A stretch of 47,596 bases of DNA, taken from assembly GCA_033557685.1 (NCBI GenBank), contig JAWQRN010000038.1, positions 1 to 47,596 of the forward strand. Reading direction: 5' to 3'. The stretch comes from Sperchopsis tessellata (taxonomy: Eukaryota > Arthropoda > Insecta > Coleoptera > Hydrophilidae). The position numbers were made by a program, and so were the translations under genes. How positions within the stretch are numbered: the stretch's first letter is position 1; the number at the start of each line of letters is the position of its first letter. The notes beneath the pieces are model-generated. The model was not told the origin of the DNA and ran no database searches. It was given only the letters and a program-made list of their open reading frames with translations. Below, one piece after another: positions 47,531 to 47,596 of this stretch.

Positions 47531-47596
47531 GTATAGTTGTAAACTAGTATATAAAGAATAAAAGGAACTCTAAACTCAGTCATCTGATCCGTCTAA

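Noticed and set aside
1..47596. CRISPR array, operon, bacterial or viral gene content
   Set aside because: No regular repeat-spacer array, no compact coding and no viral gene was recognised. Introns, LINEs and mariner copies show animal nuclear DNA.

Overview
The window is eukaryotic, almost certainly insect, nuclear DNA. It is strongly AT-rich, has no dense run of genes, carries spliced exons with consensus borders, and is littered with broken Tc1/mariner, RTE and jockey-type elements. Nothing bacterial, viral or organellar was recognised. The species cannot be fixed from the sequence; an insect with a large repeat-rich genome fits best.

One host gene is visible, on the minus strand: a Musashi/Rbp6-type RNA-binding protein. 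Two C-terminal coding exons are supported. The upstream one (17832-17897) encodes DLTNGQLTPNNNTPLLTQALS and ends in phase 1. The downstream one (772-1004) needs exactly two bases to complete that codon and encodes the Musashi tail, with GGFPAANSPGP and AASPQP motifs. The intron between them is about 16.8 kb. The RRM exons lie beyond the right edge or were not recognised, and the last exon lies beyond the left edge. Most of the window is therefore probably intron of this gene.

Layout: 1-1160, Musashi tail exon with a GC-rich flank and a possible in-frame alternative acceptor. 2.8-3.2 kb, a long inverted repeat. 3.6-9.5 kb, three decayed Tc1/mariner-type transposase genes on the plus strand and a worn minisatellite. 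12.1-12.7 kb, a balanced-composition block. 13.3-13.8 kb, an RTE-type reverse transcriptase fragment on minus. 17.8-18.3 kb, the second Musashi exon with a GT-rich neighbour. 21.0 kb, a minisatellite of five units bearing E-box cores. 23.2 and 27.5 kb, RTE-type LINE fragments. 24.2-25.9 kb, a TA microsatellite, a perfect hairpin and a second long inverted repeat. 31.5 kb, a possible SINE scrap. 32.2, 34.8, 43 and 46.8 kb, islands of balanced composition that look like regulatory DNA. 33.7-34.1 kb, an element with inverted ends. 36.2-36.9 kb, a dead jockey-type reverse transcriptase.

The most interesting signal is a dispersed structured motif found at 2.87, 10.83, 25.92, 34.0 and 42.0 kb, with a worn relic at 3.08 kb. 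Each full copy keeps a CTGANGA-like block, one T, a short hairpin whose stem sequence differs from copy to copy but still pairs, and then GAAAC. This is the order of the hammerhead ribozyme core with one extra T. Whether it is a ribozyme or a hammerhead-derived relic is inference.
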